A stretch of 64,000 bases of DNA from an uncultured Pseudomonadales bacterium (GCA_958296025.1 OY282430.1:372001-436000); one strand, 5' to 3'. Shown: positions 48,834 through 58,040, numbered from the stretch's first letter. The notes: generated from the sequence alone by a model not told the origin. Made by a program: numbers and translations.

Positions 48834-51026
48834 ATGGCGGAACGGTCGTTCGCCAAGGAGGTGCAGTCGCTGCGGCTTGCGGACGGGGAGGAGTTCGCCG
48901 GGGAGGCGATTCTGGCCGTGACCAAGGCGCTGCTGCAATCCGGCGTCGCCTACGTTGGCGGCTACCAGGGGGCGCCGGTATCCCATCTGATGGACGTGCT
49001 GGCGGATGCTTCAGGCATTCTCGACGAGCTGGGCGTCCGCTTTGAGACCAGCGCCAGCGAGGCCACGGCGGCGGCCATGCTGTCCGCCTCCATCAACTAT
49101 CCTCTGCGCGGCGCGGTTACTTGGAAGTCCACCGTGGGCACCAACGTGGCCTCGGACGCCCTCTCCAACCTGGCCTCCGCCGGGGTGCTTGGCGGTGCCC
49201 TGATCGTGATCGGGGAGGACTACGGTGAAGGCGCCAGCATCATGCAGGAGCGCAGCCACGCCTTCGCCATGAAGTCGCAAATTTGGCTGCTGGATCCGCG
49301 CCCGCACCTGCCCACCATCGTGCGCATGGTGGAGCGGGGCTTCGAGCTTTCGGAGGCCAGCAACACGCCGGTGATGCTGATGCTGCGCATCCGCGCCTGC
49401 CACATGCACGGCCACTTCCAAACTCGAAGCAACCGTCCGCCCCCCTTCACTTTGGAGGACGCCCTGCAGCGCCCGGCGCACGATCAGGAGCGCATCATCC
49501 TGCCGCCGGCCACCTACCTGCAGGAGCGGCGCAAGGTGGAGGAGCGCTGGCCGGCGGCGGTCGCCTTCATCCGCGAAGCCAAGGTCAACGAGGTTCTGGA
49601 AGGGGAAGCGAGTGAGCTGGGCATCATCGTGCAGGGTGGTCTCTGCAACACCCTGCTGCGGGCGCTGGCGGAACTGGGCCTCGCCGACTTCTACGGTGCC
49701 AGCCGCATTCCCATCTTGGTGCTGAACGTGACCTATCCCTTGGTGCCGGAGGAAGTGGCCGCCTTCGCCGAAGGCAAGAAGGCGCTGCTGGTCGTGGAGG
49801 AAGGCCAGCCGGAGTTCATCGAGCAGGCGGTGCATCACTTGCTGCGCAACGCCGGCAGCGACGCGGCGGTAGTGGGCAAAAATCCCTTGCCCATGGCGGG
49901 CGAGTACACCGGGGCCGTGGTGAAGGCTGGCGTGCGGGAGTTCATGTTGAAATGGCTAAGTGCAGCCGACGCTTCGGTTTCCTTGGGCTCCGCCGAGCAG
50001 GTGCAAAGTCCTTCCGTGGGGGCGTCGGCACACCCCCCTGCCGCCCAGATCCCGGGGAACGATTCCGAGTCAAAACAGATACCCGTGCGGGACTTGGAGT
50101 TGGATGGGCCCCTCCCAACGCGGCCCCCGGGGCTTTGCACCGGCTGTCCGGAGCGCCCGCTGTTCGCCTCCATGAAGCTGGTGCAGGAGGAGTTGGGTTC
50201 GCTGCACGTCAGCGCCGACATCGGCTGCCATTCCTTCGCCACCATGCCGCCCTTTCACTTGGGCGCCAGCATCATGGGCTACGGTTTGGGTGCAGCCAGC
50301 AGCTCGGCGTTCAATACCGGGGCCAACAAGCGGCCCGTGGCCTTGATGGGGGACGGCGGCTTTTGGCACAACGGCCTGACCAGCGGCATCGCCAACGCGG
50401 CGTTCAACCGGCACGATGGGGTCACCGTCATCGTTGACAATGGCTATTCGGCGGCCACTGGCGGTCAGTACATCCCCTCCTCGCGGGACGGGATGACCCA
50501 TCAGCAGCCGAACAACTCCATCGAACAGGCGGTGCGCGGCGTGGGCGTGGATTGGGTGCGCAAGGTCAGCACCTACGACATGGACGGCACCATGCAGGTG
50601 TTCCGGGAGGCCCTAACCACGGATTACGCCGGCCCCAAGGTGATCGTCGCCGAGGGCGAGTGCCAGCTAAACAAACAGCGCCGCATCAGACCTCTACGCC
50701 GTCAGCGCCTTGCCGCCGGCAAGCGGCTGGTCAGACAGCGCTTCGGTGTCGATGCCGAGATCTGCACGGGAGACCATGCCTGCATTCGCTTATCCGGCTG
50801 CCCCTCCCTTACCTTGAAATCCAATCCCGATCCCTTGCGCTCGCGTCCGGTCGCGTTCGTGGACAACAGCTGCGTCGGCTGTGGCGTCTGCGGCAGCGTC
50901 GCCCATGCCGCCACCCTCTGCCCCTCCTTCCACCGCATCGACTTGGTGATCCACCCTAACCTATGGGAGCGCCTGCTAGCCGGGCTGCGGGCGGCGGTTA
51001 TTGGGTGGTTTACCCCAACCGGATAG
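48834..51026 (+). CDS. iorA: Indolepyruvate:ferredoxin oxidoreductase, alpha-type subunit
   Basis: 730 residues. Pyrimidine-binding domain at the N-terminus (VAYVGGYQGAPVSHLMDVLA), TPP-binding domain with MGDGGFWHNGLTSGIANAAF then VIVDNGYSAATGG, and a C-terminal Fe-S part with CVGCGVCGS and additional cysteines (CTGDHACIRLSGCPSL). The enzyme decarboxylates arylpyruvates to aryl-acetyl-CoA while reducing ferredoxin. A Pro/Ser-rich insert (about 378-418) precedes PPGLCTGCPERPLF. It forms a pair with iorB six nt downstream. Confidence 0.9.
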   Translation: MAERSFAKEVQSLRLADGEEFAGEAILAVTKALLQSGVAYVGGYQGAPVSHLMDVLADASGILDELGVRFETSASEATAAAMLSASINYPLRGAVTWKSTVGTNVASDALSNLASAGVLGGALIVIGEDYGEGASIMQERSHAFAMKSQIWLLDPRPHLPTIVRMVERGFELSEASNTPVMLMLRIRACHMHGHFQTRSNRPPPFTLEDALQRPAHDQERIILPPATYLQERRKVEERWPAAVAFIREAKVNEVLEGEASELGIIVQGGLCNTLLRALAELGLADFYGASRIPILVLNVTYPLVPEEVAAFAEGKKALLVVEEGQPEFIEQAVHHLLRNAGSDAAVVGKNPLPMAGEYTGAVVKAGVREFMLKWLSAADASVSLGSAEQVQSPSVGASAHPPAAQIPGNDSESKQIPVRDLELDGPLPTRPPGLCTGCPERPLFASMKLVQEELGSLHVSADIGCHSFATMPPFHLGASIMGYGLGAASSSAFNTGANKRPVALMGDGGFWHNGLTSGIANAAFNRHDGVTVIVDNGYSAATGGQYIPSSRDGMTHQQPNNSIEQAVRGVGVDWVRKVSTYDMDGTMQVFREALTTDYAGPKVIVAEGECQLNKQRRIRPLRRQRLAAGKRLVRQRFGVDAEICTGDHACIRLSGCPSLTLKSNPDPLRSRPVAFVDNSCVGCGVCGSVAHAATLCPSFHRIDLVIHPNLWERLLAGLRAAVIGWFTPTG

Positions 51027-51032
51027 TGGAAC

Positions 51033-52565
51033 ATGTCCATTAACTCCGACCGTCCGCTGACGCTGACCCTCGCCATGCTCGGCGGGCAGGGCGGCGGCGT
51101 GGCCACTTCTTGGCTGGTGGAGGTGGCGGAGCGGGAGAACTTTCATGTGCAGGCGACCTCCGTGCCCGGCGTGGCCCAGCGCACGGGGGCGACTATTTAC
51201 TACCTTGAATTCCATCCCCGCCAAGAGGGGCGGCCAGCCCCAATAATGGGGCTGATGCCGACGCCGGATATTTCCGACATCGTGGTGGCTTCGGAGCTTT
51301 TGGAGGCGGCTCGCATGGTGGAGCGGGGCATCGTCAATCCGCAGCAGACCACCCTGATCGCCTCCACGCACCGGGCCTACGTCATCGGCGAGAAGGCGGT
51401 TGCCGGAGATGGACGTACCTCTTCCAGACAGTTGCTCGAATTGGCTCAAATCAACGCCAAGCGGCTGGTGGCGCTGGACATGGCGCGGATTGCCGAGGTC
51501 CAAGGCGCCGTCATCAGTGCCGCCGTTTTAGGCGCCATCGCCGGCGCCGGCGTTCTGCCCTTCGCGGTTGATGCCTATCGGCAGGCGATCCGCCAAGCCG
51601 GCATTGCGGTTGACGTGAATCTCGCCTGCTTTGAGGCGGCTTTGCAGGTTGCCGCTGCCGGGGAAGCCGGGGAACACTTGCTGGAAACTTGCGCAGAACA
51701 GAGTTCCCAGCCTGAACCCACTGACGAGGAACCCTCGCCTTTGCCGGAGCCTTTACGGGCGGTGGTCGATGGCTTCCCGGCCCCTTTGCGGCCCAATCTG
51801 CGCCACTGCGTTGAGCGCTTGGTCGATTATCAGGATGCCCGCTACGGCACCGAGTTTCTCGAGCGCATTCGCGAAATCCTCCCACTCGACGATGCGGGGC
51901 ATGACTATCGTCTCTCCGAGGCCGTGGCCAAGGGGTTGGCTTTGTGGATGAGCTTCGAGGACACCATTCGCGTGGCGGATTTGAAGACCCGCCGCGCCCG
52001 GCAGGAACGGCTGCGCACGGAGGCCGCCTTGCAGCCCGGCCAAGTGATGCGGGTAACGGAGTTCCTGAAGCCCCGGGTCGAGGAAATCTGCGGCACCCTG
52101 CCGCGGCCCATCGGCGCGGCGCTCATGGCCTCCGCCGCCGCGCGCAAGTTCATCGGCAAATTCACCGGGCCGAAGCAGATCGTCTCCACCAACCTCGGCG
52201 GCTACCTGCTGCTGCGCGGTCTGGCCGGCCTGAAGGCCATGCGCCGGCACAGCTTGCGCTATCATCAGGAGCAGGGCGCCATCCGAGAATGGTTCGATTT
52301 GGTCAAAGCCTGCGCCGGGCAAAATTACGGCCTAGCTTGCGAACTGGCCTTGAGCCAACAACTGTCCTCGGGCTACGGGGACACTATTGCGCGGGGGCAA
52401 GGGAACTTGGGCAAGGTGATGACCTACGCCCGTTCGTCGATCCAAGATCCGCAAGCGGGACAGCGGGTACGGACCATGCGTGAGGAATTGCTGAACGGCG
52501 TCCCGGCAGCAACGACCGCTGCGAACCCGACGGGGGTGGCGGCTGTCGCCGACGCGAGGGGATAG
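51033..52565 (+). CDS. iorB: Indolepyruvate:ferredoxin oxidoreductase, beta-type subunit with C-terminal extension
   Basis: 510 residues. About 1-200 is the pyruvate-ferredoxin oxidoreductase gamma domain (MLGGQGGGVATSWLVEVAER, ATSVPGVAQRTGATIYYLEF), which binds CoA. The remaining roughly 300 residues are a helical extension (DUF6537-like) with RLVDYQDARYGTEFLERIRE, as in fused IorB of proteobacteria. It completes IorA; together they would produce indoleacetyl-CoA or phenylacetyl-CoA from 2-oxo acids. Confidence 0.87.
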   Translation: MSINSDRPLTLTLAMLGGQGGGVATSWLVEVAERENFHVQATSVPGVAQRTGATIYYLEFHPRQEGRPAPIMGLMPTPDISDIVVASELLEAARMVERGIVNPQQTTLIASTHRAYVIGEKAVAGDGRTSSRQLLELAQINAKRLVALDMARIAEVQGAVISAAVLGAIAGAGVLPFAVDAYRQAIRQAGIAVDVNLACFEAALQVAAAGEAGEHLLETCAEQSSQPEPTDEEPSPLPEPLRAVVDGFPAPLRPNLRHCVERLVDYQDARYGTEFLERIREILPLDDAGHDYRLSEAVAKGLALWMSFEDTIRVADLKTRRARQERLRTEAALQPGQVMRVTEFLKPRVEEICGTLPRPIGAALMASAAARKFIGKFTGPKQIVSTNLGGYLLLRGLAGLKAMRRHSLRYHQEQGAIREWFDLVKACAGQNYGLACELALSQQLSSGYGDTIARGQGNLGKVMTYARSSIQDPQAGQRVRTMREELLNGVPAATTAANPTGVAAVADARG

Positions 52566-52808
52566 TCCCTAGGTTTCGCCGAGCTCCCGGTTGCGTGGCA
52601 AGATGCTTCCGATTCCAACGAACATGCGCGCCTGTAAGCTGTCGCTTCAGGAGGGCGACTGGGCATGGCGGTCCTAGACCCCTTGGTTTGGCGGCTCGCA
52701 AAAGCGCAGGATCCAATCCAACTCCGGGTTTTGGGGCCGCCAGTGCGCGAAAGCCAGCTCAGCCCCGGTTGGTTCTCTCGCTGCCCGGTGCGCAAGGAGA
52801 TGAGTTGA

Positions 52809-54140
52809 ATGGGCGAATACATCGATAACCCCGGGGCCGTGCAGTCCTTAGTGCGCCCAGACGCGGTGCATCGAGACCTGTACATCGACGACGAACTGTT
52901 CGCCTTGGAAATGCGCCATCTCTGGCGCAACACCTGGATCTATGTGGGCCACGACAGCCAAGTGCCGAAGGCGGGGGACTACTTCACCACGCAAATCGGC
53001 TTGGAGCCGGTCATCCTGGTGCGGGACCCCGATGGCGGCGTCAACGTCTTGATGAATCGCTGCGCCCACAAGGGCACCCGCCTGCTCAGCGCCCAGAGCG
53101 GCAACTGCGGTTCCGCTATTCGCTGCCCCTACCACGGCTGGACCTACCATCTGAACGGCGCCATCCGCGCCATTCCGGTGCGCCAGGGCTACGAAGGCAC
53201 GGCGGTGATGGAAAGCGATGCCGGACGCGGTGTGGTTCGGCTGCGCCATGTGGAAAATTACCGGGGCTTCGTGTTCGCCCGTCTGGCGGACGAAGGCATG
53301 GGCTTTCGGGACTACTTCGGGGATTCGCTGACCTCCATCGACAACATGGTGGACCGGGCGCCGGCGGGCCGCTTGGAGGTGGCCGGCGGCGTGTTGCGCT
53401 ACCTGCACAACTGCAACTGGAAGATGTTCGTGGAGAACCTGAACGACGCCATGCATCCCATGATCGCCCACGAATCCTCGGCCGGCACGGCCAAGGCGGT
53501 GTGGGAATCCCTGAACATGCCGGAGGATGCGCCCAAGCCCATGGTCGTGGAGCAGCTTCTGCCGTTCGTCTCCAACTACCGCTTCTTTGACAACATGGGG
53601 GTGAAGATCTACGACAACGGCCACAGCTACTCCGGCGTCAACTTCTCAATCCACTCCAAATACTCCAGCATCGGCCCCTACGAGCAGGCCATGATCGACG
53701 CCTACGGCGAGGAAAGGGCGCAGGCCATTTTGGGGGAGGTGCGCCACAACACCGTCTATTACCCCAGCCTGACCATCAAGGGCGCTATTCAGTCCATCCG
53801 CGTGGCCCGCCCCTTGGCGGCGGACAAGACGGTGCTGGAAAGCTGGACCTTCCGCCTGGTCGGGGCACCGGAGGAACTGCTGCAACGCACCCTGACTTAT
53901 TCCCGCCTGATCAACGCCCCCACCTCCATCGTCGGCCACGACGATCTGCACTGCTACCGCTCCATTCAGGAGGGCTTGGCGGCCAGCGGCAACGATTGGG
54001 TGAGCTTGCATCGGGACTATGATTCCGCCGAGGAAGGGGCCATTGCCGGGACATACAACGGCTTGAGCGAGGTCTCCATGCGCGGCCAGTTCCGTGCTTG
54101 GCGGAAGTTCATGGTGCCGGATGCAGGGGCAGGTGGGTGA
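52809..54140 (+). CDS. Rieske aromatic-ring-hydroxylating dioxygenase, large subunit
   Basis: 443 residues. Rieske [2Fe-2S] ligands Cys85, His87, Cys106 and His109 (NRCAHKG and CPYHGWTYH), and the mononuclear iron site NLNDAMHPMIAHES with Asp213, His216 and His221. Resembles benzoate/anthranilate-type alpha subunits, which add O2 to the ring of aromatic acids; the exact substrate is not decided by sequence. The small subunit follows. No ferredoxin or reductase gene is adjacent, so electrons must come from elsewhere. A 243-bp gap precedes it. Confidence 0.92.
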   Translation: MGEYIDNPGAVQSLVRPDAVHRDLYIDDELFALEMRHLWRNTWIYVGHDSQVPKAGDYFTTQIGLEPVILVRDPDGGVNVLMNRCAHKGTRLLSAQSGNCGSAIRCPYHGWTYHLNGAIRAIPVRQGYEGTAVMESDAGRGVVRLRHVENYRGFVFARLADEGMGFRDYFGDSLTSIDNMVDRAPAGRLEVAGGVLRYLHNCNWKMFVENLNDAMHPMIAHESSAGTAKAVWESLNMPEDAPKPMVVEQLLPFVSNYRFFDNMGVKIYDNGHSYSGVNFSIHSKYSSIGPYEQAMIDAYGEERAQAILGEVRHNTVYYPSLTIKGAIQSIRVARPLAADKTVLESWTFRLVGAPEELLQRTLTYSRLINAPTSIVGHDDLHCYRSIQEGLAASGNDWVSLHRDYDSAEEGAIAGTYNGLSEVSMRGQFRAWRKFMVPDAGAGG

Positions 54141-54153
54141 CTGCGCCTGCCCC

Positions 54154-54297
54154 ATGAACCCGCCCAAGCCGATGAACGCACCAGAACCAATGAATTCGCC
54201 CAAGTCGATAAATGCCCCCGACCCGACAAACGCGCCTAGGCTGAGGAACCTACCCGAACCCATGAGTGCGCCCGACCTGATGAACGCTCCCACTCCC
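54154..54297 (+). repeat. 18-bp tandem repeat encoding M-N-x-P-x-P hexapeptides
   Basis: Eight diverged 18-bp units translate as MNPPKP, MNAPEP, MNSPKS, INAPDP, TNAPRL, RNLPEP, MSAPDL, MNAPTP at the very start of the small-subunit gene. The unit is a multiple of three and keeps the frame. Such Asn-Pro repeats are unusual in this enzyme family; they create several alternative in-frame ATG codons. Confidence 0.8.
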
Positions 54298-54762
54298 GAG
54301 GAACTGGTGCAATTCGTCTATAACGAAGCGCGGCTGATCGACGAAAAGCGTCTTGACGATTGGTACGAACTGTTCGCCCCAGACGCCCTCTATTGGATGC
54401 CCCTGACCCGGGGCCAGCCGGAGGGCGAGGGCCACACCTCCCTGTTCTATGAAGACAAGCTGCTGCTCAAAGTGCGCATCGAACGCCTCAAGCGCCCCCA
54501 ATCCTACTCCCAAAACCAGCCAAGCTTCTGCCAGCATGTTTTGCAGCGCCCGGAGGTGCTGTCCTTGGACATCGAGGCCAACGAGTTCATCCTACGCACC
54601 CCCTTCCTGTACGCGGAAAGCCGGCTGGACGATCAGTTGGTGCTGGCCGGCGTGGCCCGCCACCATCTAACCCGCATCGGCGAGCACTTGCGCATCAAGC
54701 TGAAGAAGATCGAACTGCTGAACTGCGACGCCGCCCTGCCTTCCATTCAGCTGTTTCCGTAG
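54154..54762 (+). CDS. Rieske dioxygenase small (beta) subunit
   Basis: The conserved part is about 160 residues: EELVQFVYNEARLIDEKRLD, YELFAPDALYWMPLTRGQ and the C-terminal HLRIKLKKIELLNCDAALPS, the cystatin-like ring-hydroxylating beta-subunit fold. It gives structural support to the alpha3beta3 oxygenase. Upstream of it an M-N-x-P repeat of 48 residues is in frame; none of the ATGs (54154, 54262, 54280) has a convincing ribosome site. If the start is 54280, the length is the family norm of about 160; 54154 gives 202. Confidence 0.85.
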   Translation: MNPPKPMNAPEPMNSPKSINAPDPTNAPRLRNLPEPMSAPDLMNAPTPEELVQFVYNEARLIDEKRLDDWYELFAPDALYWMPLTRGQPEGEGHTSLFYEDKLLLKVRIERLKRPQSYSQNQPSFCQHVLQRPEVLSLDIEANEFILRTPFLYAESRLDDQLVLAGVARHHLTRIGEHLRIKLKKIELLNCDAALPSIQLFP

Positions 54763-54850
54763 GCGGACGGATGAGCTGATGCCGCCCAACATCTCCATTC
54801 TTCCCGCCAACATCCTGGCTGAAAGTGGGTGAAACTATTTGGAGGTTGCG

Positions 54851-55615
54851 ATGCCATGCTTGATTGAGAGGTTTAGGAAGAGCAAAGTTATTCAGCTCGA
54901 TGAATCCGGATGGGTTGCTCTAGCAAAACGTTATGTCCCCGACCTAGTTGCCAAGAGCGCAGATACGGGGTGCGCCGCCTGTTGCCCTGTACGGGTCGTT
55001 CTTCTGCTTGAATCTCCCCACACTGACGAGGTCTGTAGTGGGTATCCCTTGGCAGGTGAAAGTGGAAGCGATGTGGCCGAGAAGTTGGTGGAGTGGGGAC
55101 TTCTGCCTCGAGCTAGTGAAGGGGACCGCGATCCCATTGGGCGAATAATCCGATGTGGAAATTCGCATGTTCAGTGGCTTGGTCTCATGAATGTGAGCAA
55201 CTTACCCCTACAAAAGGTAGCTTACAACCTTTGCAATATCAGTCCATGTCTGAAGTTACTGTTATGCAGGTTCGGCAAAATTCGAACTGGAGTAAAGAGC
55301 GATTTCTTGCCGCATCGCCGGAATCCAATTACGCAAAGAGTACAAGAAGTCATCATTGATGACCTCGCAGATCGTATTCGTCAATTGCTGCGACGCTGTA
55401 CATCAAGCCCGATGTTTGTTCCTTGTGGACGAGTCGCTCAAGCCTTTTTTCGCAAAGCAAGCCAAAGAATAGAGGAAAATATCTTCGAACTTTCGAATAT
55501 TCCCGAGCCCGGTTTCATACCGCACCCTTCCCGACGTCAGTGGATTCGGCAGCGTCGTCCGTGTGTTCTTGAATGCTTGGCGTTAAAGCTTCGAACTCAT
55601 CTTAGATCAAACTAA
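54851..55615 (+). CDS. Uracil-DNA-glycosylase-superfamily-like protein
   Basis: 254 residues. ESPHTDEVCSGYPLAGESG (residues 54-72) fits the family-4 UDG motif E-x-P-x3-E-x3-G-x-P-x-x-G-x-x-G, and HPS in PHPSRRQW (His225-Ser227) fits the second UDG motif, so a DNA-base-excision or base-sensing role is inferred. Overall similarity beyond the motifs is not recognised. Base composition is clearly lower in GC than the neighbours, pointing to transfer. GGAGG lies 5-6 nt before the ATG; the longer TTG-started frame is less likely. It converges with an EndoIII-like gene. Confidence 0.6.
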   Translation: MPCLIERFRKSKVIQLDESGWVALAKRYVPDLVAKSADTGCAACCPVRVVLLLESPHTDEVCSGYPLAGESGSDVAEKLVEWGLLPRASEGDRDPIGRIIRCGNSHVQWLGLMNVSNLPLQKVAYNLCNISPCLKLLLCRFGKIRTGVKSDFLPHRRNPITQRVQEVIIDDLADRIRQLLRRCTSSPMFVPCGRVAQAFFRKASQRIEENIFELSNIPEPGFIPHPSRRQWIRQRRPCVLECLALKLRTHLRSN

Positions 55616-55767
55616 GAACTCGGCGATCTTCATCCGCAAGATTGGATAATTCGGCGAATTCAACCTTCCAAGGTTTTTTTCTCTGACGCCTTAGCCGGTT
55701 TGGCCATAGGTGGTTTTTCATGTACGACGGTTTCGATGGTTGAGAAAGAGCAAGCCGACCTTGCAGA

Positions 55768-56532
55768 TTAACTTCTTTGAGCATAGGTACAGACTTCAAT
55801 CAAGTCGCACTCATGGCACAGCGGACTATTCTTTTTGCAATTTTTCTTGCCGATCCAGTATAGCGGATCGTCAAGTTCCCAACTATTGTTAGGCACCATC
55901 CTGTTGGCGATTTCGTGGGCCTCTTTGGCAATAGTTTGTTCTCCACTGAAGATTCGGCCCAGTACTCGCCTGACGTGCGTATCTGCCTTTAGGTCGCCTT
56001 GGCCCTCTATTTGCTTTGTGTCGATCAAAGCCCCGACAATCATTCGGGAAATTTCTGGCCCCACTCGCATTTGGAGCAGCCGTTTCAACACAGTTGGGGG
56101 TGTTTGACTACGCCAGATTCGCCGTGCGTCCCCACTGTAGCAATCGACAATATCTTTTCCGATGCGCCATACCCGACGGTGTGCGGCGGGATAGCGGTGT
56201 AAACCATAATGGTCAAAGGCTTCCCTAGAGTCCCAATACTCCTTTTCGATACCGGTTATGGCAACCCACAAATGCTTCGGCTCGCCAAGTACGTCCTCAG
56301 AAAGCCTTCGGGCATTTTCCCACGCTGTATCGCTTGATATTTGATAGTCCAAAATGGCCCCGAGCATGAACTTGTTTGCCTGGATTTTGTCCACGAGCCT
56401 ATTTTGGTTGTGACATTCTGTCAACCACGGCCAAGAGGCATTCTCTTGGCCTCTTCTGGACAGCAAAATTCGCTTGACGGTGTGGTATTGCGGCACATTA
56501 CTATCCCTAAGTGATTTCTCGTAGCCAACCAT
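55768..56532 (-). CDS. HhH-GPD / endonuclease III-like DNA glycosylase with Fe-S cluster
   Basis: 254 residues. HhH-type region around LLQMRVGPEISRMIVGALID (153-172), catalytic Asp184 in KADTHVRRVLGRI, and the C-terminal [4Fe-4S] loop Cys232-x6-Cys239-x2-Cys242-x5-Cys248, exactly the EndoIII spacing. The EndoIII lyase Lys (in GVGRKT) is not present at the equivalent place (MRVGPEISR), so it may be monofunctional. Low-GC composition like its convergent neighbour. Start at 56532 supported by AAGAAGG 7 nt upstream. Confidence 0.75.
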   Translation of the reverse strand: MVGYEKSLRDSNVPQYHTVKRILLSRRGQENASWPWLTECHNQNRLVDKIQANKFMLGAILDYQISSDTAWENARRLSEDVLGEPKHLWVAITGIEKEYWDSREAFDHYGLHRYPAAHRRVWRIGKDIVDCYSGDARRIWRSQTPPTVLKRLLQMRVGPEISRMIVGALIDTKQIEGQGDLKADTHVRRVLGRIFSGEQTIAKEAHEIANRMVPNNSWELDDPLYWIGKKNCKKNSPLCHECDLIEVCTYAQRS

Positions 56533-56702
56533 AACACAACCTTCTTCCGGTTGCTCAAGCCGGCACCGAGACAAGGGCTTTAGAGCTTGGCGGAAGAGCG
56601 GTTCCCCTTGATGTTCCCGTTGGTGACGGGGAAGCCGAAGATGCCATTAGAAGACTTTGCTTCATCCTCGGCGTTCGGAAGAGTTGAAAGGGAGGCTGGT
56701 CT

Positions 56703-57014
56703 CTATGTTGCTGGCAGGCGGCCCACTGCGGGGACGAATCCGCCGACGCGGTGGGCGTAGTTTCGGTAGGTTGGCCCATGTGTTTTGCCTAGGTGGGGTT
56801 CTTCGACCATACGCCCTTGAAATTCAACCCCAGTAATGGCTGCCGCCGCAAGGCCGATGACCAGCGCAAGCGCCGCAGTCAGCTCCCATCTGCTCATCGA
56901 ACTGGAGAATACCTTGAATCCTGTGACGCCGGTTCTGCGCCATTGGAGTGCCGCACGGAGCATAAACACCACAAGAAAAAAGGCGGCGCCGAGGAGCAGG
57001 GCAAGACGCGGCAT
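56703..57014 (-). pseudogene. Internally deleted isoprenylcysteine-methyltransferase-like gene
   Basis: 103 residues: an N-terminal membrane helix (LALLLGAAFFLVVFMLRAA, RRTGVTGFK) then a second hydrophobic stretch and the end motif MVEEPHLGKTHGPTYRNYA, RVGGFVPAVGRL. The start and end match ICMT-type methyltransferases of about 190 residues. The SAM-binding middle is missing, so the gene probably suffered an internal in-frame deletion and is inactive. Confidence 0.55.
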
Positions 57015-57026
57015 TTGGTCGCTCGC

Positions 57027-58040
57027 TTAGGCCCGCTCCACCTCGAAGGCGGCGATGTTGCGCTCCGCCTTGCTGAACTCCACCCCGATCAGGTGGATGG
57101 GCTGGCCGAGGTGGCGGTATTTTTCGGCATAGCCCTTGTCCTTGATTTGGGCCAGCGCCTTGCCTTCCGGGGTGTCCTTCAGCAGCTTGAACTCGAATAG
57201 GTAGATGCCGTCGTTGCAGCGCACCACCATGTCCGACCGGCCGGCGCTGGAACTGTCCTCCGGGATCAGGTCGAAGCCGTGGGCGGCGAAGCAGGAGTAG
57301 ATGACGCTGGCGTAGTAGCCCTCGTAGTCCTGAATGTTGTTGTTGACGTGCCATTGGTGGGGGACGCCGGCGAAGAGGGAGCGGAAGAACGCCTCCAACC
57401 CCTCGAAGTCGTTTGCGGCCAGCAGTTCGCGGAGCGGGGCGTCGTCGGCGCGCCGCCTGGCGGCGTCCGGCAGCAGGGCCATCAGCAGGCGCTCGTTCAG
57501 GCTTTGGCGCACCTCTTGGTTGGGGTAGCCCAGCCGGTAGCGGATGCGCCCGCCGCGGTCCTCCTCATCCACGATGGTCAGGTAGCCGGTCTGGAACAGC
57601 AGCGCCTCGACGGACATCTCGTCGACGTCAAAGGCGGACAGCAGCGCCTCCGTGCCAACCATGCCCTCTAAGTCCAAGGTGGGGACGCCGCGCCGCAGCA
57701 GGGTGTCGATGAGGAACTTCGGCGAACCGGTCTCGAACCAGTGCGCCTTGAACCTGCGGCTGTCGAACAGCAGGATGTCGAAGGGGTTGTACACCTTCTC
57801 TTCGCCAAGCCAGCCGTAGCCGTTGTACCAGCGGCGTATTTCATCCCGATCCAAGCCGGGAAGCTCTGGCGCGAACACGTCGTCCAAGTCCTGCTGTCGC
57901 TTCGTAAACGCGAAGCAGCGATACTTCCCTTTTTGTTTGTCGCCAAGAGGATGCCTTCGGGCTGCCGATTTCGGCGCCGAGAGTGGATTGGAAGGGTGCG
58001 TTGGCTGAGGCGGGCTAAGGTGTCCGTGCCACTTGGCCAT
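57027..58040 (-). pseudogene. 5'-truncated AAA-ATPase-like / PD-(D/E)XK nuclease gene
   Basis: The open frame of 337 residues has family resemblance only from about residue 40: the end of an AAA-ATPase_like domain (DEIRRWYNGYGW, VYNPFDILLF, FLIDTLLRRG) and a C-terminal nuclease domain with RSDMVVRCNDGIYLFEFKLL (Asp, Glu, Lys). Full-length members have an N-terminal Walker A/B ATPase that is absent here, and the first 40 residues are Pro/Ser-rich and unlike the family. The gene is therefore probably a remnant. It lies between a deleted methyltransferase and a cyclase gene. Confidence 0.65.

Noticed and set aside
53646-54293. Minus-strand frame with GAFIxSG-type hexapeptide repeats
   Set aside because: It is antisense to the end of the Rieske alpha subunit and the start of the beta subunit, whose families are clear.
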